The position numbers and the translations under genes were made by a program. A model generated the notes under the pieces. The model ran no database searches. It was not told the DNA's origin and saw only the letters and a list, made by a program, of their open reading frames with translations. Shown piece by piece: positions 62,552 to 64,000 of a stretch of 64,000 bases of DNA. This stretch comes from VMCP01 sp964415065 (GTDB taxonomy: Bacteria > Bacteroidota > Bacteroidia > NS11-12g > UBA955): positions 5,429 through 69,428 of the forward strand of contig CAYPYX010000010.1 of assembly GCA_964415065.1 (NCBI GenBank), written 5' to 3'. The stretch's first letter is position 1. Each line of letters starts with the position of its first letter.

Positions 62552-63907
62552 ATGCTGCGTTTTATTCGAAACTATCGTCCTGAGATTTCAGAAATTTTAA
62601 AATTGTCTTATCCGATAATTCTCGGACAGTTGGGTATAACCTTAATGGGGGTTGCTGATACTATTATGGTAGGTGGTTTGGGTAAAGAAGCTTTAGCAGG
62701 GGTAAATCAGGCTAACAACATATTCTTTATGTTGAGTGGACTAACCTTCGGGATATTATTTGCTGTAAGTACATTAGTGAGTATCAAGGTTGGTGAAGGT
62801 AATCCGCTCAAAGGATTCATAACCTATCGCGCTGGTTTATTAGTGAGTGTGATTCTTTTTGTATTTCAGTTAATAATTTTGGGAATACTCATATCCAATT
62901 TTCATTGGTTGAAGCAAACTGATGCTGTCAACGAAATTGCCCCGCGATTCTTGAAAATAGTTGCATGGTCAATTTTGCCCATGTTGATTTTTCTAACGGC
63001 GCGTCAATTTACAGATGGGTTAGGTCATACTAAAATTTCAATGTTCATAACCATTGGTGGATTGCTACTGAATGTTTTATTGAATTGGCTGCTAATATAT
63101 GGTAATTGGGGCTGTCCGAATTTAGGTTATGAAGGCGCAGCTTGGGCTACATTGATTTCAAGAATTGCAATGGCTCTAGCTGGACTTTGGTATATCCGAT
63201 ATTCGAAATTAATGAGTCAATATCTGCCCAAGGTAATGCCCAAATTGAAGGAAATTTGGGATGAGTCATTCGCTATTTGGAAGATTGGTTTCCCGTTAGG
63301 ATTGCAGACGTTTGCTGAATGGGCATGCTTTGCTTTTTCGGGAGTTATGGTTGGTTGGTACGGAGAAGCTCAATTGGCAGCACATGCTATGGCTTTGAGT
63401 GCCGCTTCGTTTACCTATATGGTTGCGAGTGGAATTGCTATGGCGGGAAGTATCATGGCCGGAAATGGATACGGTGAGCACAACCCATTGAAAATTCGCC
63501 GTGTGGCCCATGTTACATTTTTCCTTTTAGGTGTTTTTGAGATTCTTAACGCCGGAGGTTTTATTGTGTTTAACGAGCAAATAGCCCATTTGTATAAAGC
63601 AGAATCGGATGTAATGCCCTTTGTGTTGCCGTTGTTTTTCTTAGCTGCACTATTTCAATTGTCTGATGGTATTCAAGCAGGTGCTATGGGTTTACTTCGT
63701 GGAATAAAAGATGTGGTTTGGGCAAGTATCATTTCCATAATTTCATATTGGTTGGTTTCACTGCCTTTGTCCTATTATTTAGGTGAAATATTAGGTCAGG
63801 AAGTTTACGGTATTTGGACTGGATTTACGATAGGTCTCTTTATAGCTTCGATTTTAGGGGTTTGGCGTTTTTATCGTCGCGTGAAAAATTTGACAATTTT
63901 CGACTAA
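62552..63907 (+). CDS. MATE family efflux transporter
   Basis: A 451-residue inner-membrane protein with 12 predicted helices in two similar halves. GQLGITLMGVADTIMVGGLG (helix 1-2) is the typical start of NorM-type exporters; GYEGAAWATLISRIAMAL and GIQAGAMGLLRGIKDV lie at the expected places. It exports cationic drugs or metabolites with Na+ or H+. Substrate not predictable. Confidence 0.92.
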   Translation: MLRFIRNYRPEISEILKLSYPIILGQLGITLMGVADTIMVGGLGKEALAGVNQANNIFFMLSGLTFGILFAVSTLVSIKVGEGNPLKGFITYRAGLLVSVILFVFQLIILGILISNFHWLKQTDAVNEIAPRFLKIVAWSILPMLIFLTARQFTDGLGHTKISMFITIGGLLLNVLLNWLLIYGNWGCPNLGYEGAAWATLISRIAMALAGLWYIRYSKLMSQYLPKVMPKLKEIWDESFAIWKIGFPLGLQTFAEWACFAFSGVMVGWYGEAQLAAHAMALSAASFTYMVASGIAMAGSIMAGNGYGEHNPLKIRRVAHVTFFLLGVFEILNAGGFIVFNEQIAHLYKAESDVMPFVLPLFFLAALFQLSDGIQAGAMGLLRGIKDVVWASIISIISYWLVSLPLSYYLGEILGQEVYGIWTGFTIGLFIASILGVWRFYRRVKNLTIFD

Positions 63908-63944
63908 AAAATTTCGGGTATTAGTTTTAAGATTGTATTTGTTT

Positions 63945-64000
63945 ATGAAAAAGAGGTTTGCGGTTGCCATTATTGGAGTTTTTTTATTTTCGGGGGATGT
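63945..64000 (+). CDS. Start of an exported protein (partial, runs off window end)
   Basis: Only 18 codons and two bases of the next: MKKRFAVAIIGVFLFSGD. Basic N-terminus and hydrophobic core are those of a signal peptide. Nothing more can be said. 37 bases separate it from the MATE gene. Confidence 0.5.
   Translation, partial: MKKRFAVAIIGVFLFSGD

Noticed and set aside
1..64000. CRISPR arrays, insertion sequences, integrons, rRNA
   Set aside because: No regularly spaced repeats, transposase or integrase motifs, or rRNA-like sequence were found on reading both strands.

Overview
The window looks like chromosomal DNA of a free-living Bacteroidota bacterium, most likely class Flavobacteriia. 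The signs are: AT-rich sequence; two clear (and one weaker) type IX secretion (T9SS) C-terminal sorting domains; promoter boxes of the Bacteroidota form TTG-N17-23-TAnnTTTG; few Shine-Dalgarno sequences; and several gene families typical of this group (exosortase XrtF with its partner, a peroxiredoxin-thioredoxin-DUF6952 operon, DUF4476, TIGR02206). I see no insertion sequence, integrase, prophage block, rRNA operon or CRISPR array. The only RNA gene seen is one tRNA-Phe.

Layout. 0-0.6 kb: a HipB-like repressor and a HipA N-terminal-domain toxin gene (cut by the window edge), with three palindromic operators. 0.6-5.3 kb: a Cys-rich secreted protein, a T9SS cargo protein, and a VWA/AAA+ ATPase pair. 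5.4-7.9 kb: a small protein, then membrane protein + DesK/NarX-type histidine kinase + LuxR-type response regulator. 7.9-18.5 kb: a large PKD-domain surface protein whose start codon lies in an inverted repeat, two DUF1801-type proteins around a tail-collar-domain protein, acetyl-CoA synthetase, a PhnA-like zinc ribbon protein, and the peroxiredoxin/thioredoxin operon. 18.6-23.4 kb: a VTC-type polyphosphate polymerase operon (DUF4956, CotH-like/beta-helix, VTC) next to a Ppx/GppA phosphatase. 24.8-32.4 kb: an inorganic-carbon uptake operon (SulP, DabA, DabB, porin). 32.5-39.2 kb: polyphosphate kinase 1, a TonB-dependent receptor and a surface lipoprotein. 39.5-43.3 kb: the lower meta-cleavage pathway (oxalocrotonate decarboxylase, hydratase, acylating acetaldehyde dehydrogenase, hydroxy-oxovalerate aldolase), arranged divergently. 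43.3-52.2 kb: an OmpA-like lipoprotein, GH92 mannosidase, a TIGR02206 membrane protein, a 59-residue protein with a sorting-signal-like tail, and a T9SS protein. 52.4-56.9 kb: AhpD-like protein, tRNA-Phe, VOC protein, SRPBCC protein, XrtF exosortase module and a PagL-like lipid A deacylase. 57-64 kb: outer-membrane barrels, a TlpA-like thioredoxin, an alkyltransferase-like DNA repair protein, an RluA-type pseudouridine synthase, a MATE exporter and the start of a secreted protein.

Four themes stand out. Polyphosphate/phosphate handling uses two unrelated polymerases (VTC-type and PPK1), a phosphatase and a CotH-like kinase fold within 16 kb. Bicarbonate uptake is coupled translationally to an outer-membrane porin. 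Envelope sorting combines T9SS, XrtF and a tiny PID-CTERM-like protein. Ring-cleavage products are fed to acetyl-CoA and pyruvate with no dioxygenase nearby. At DNA level, an octamer CGGGGGAT recurs nine times in several reading registers.
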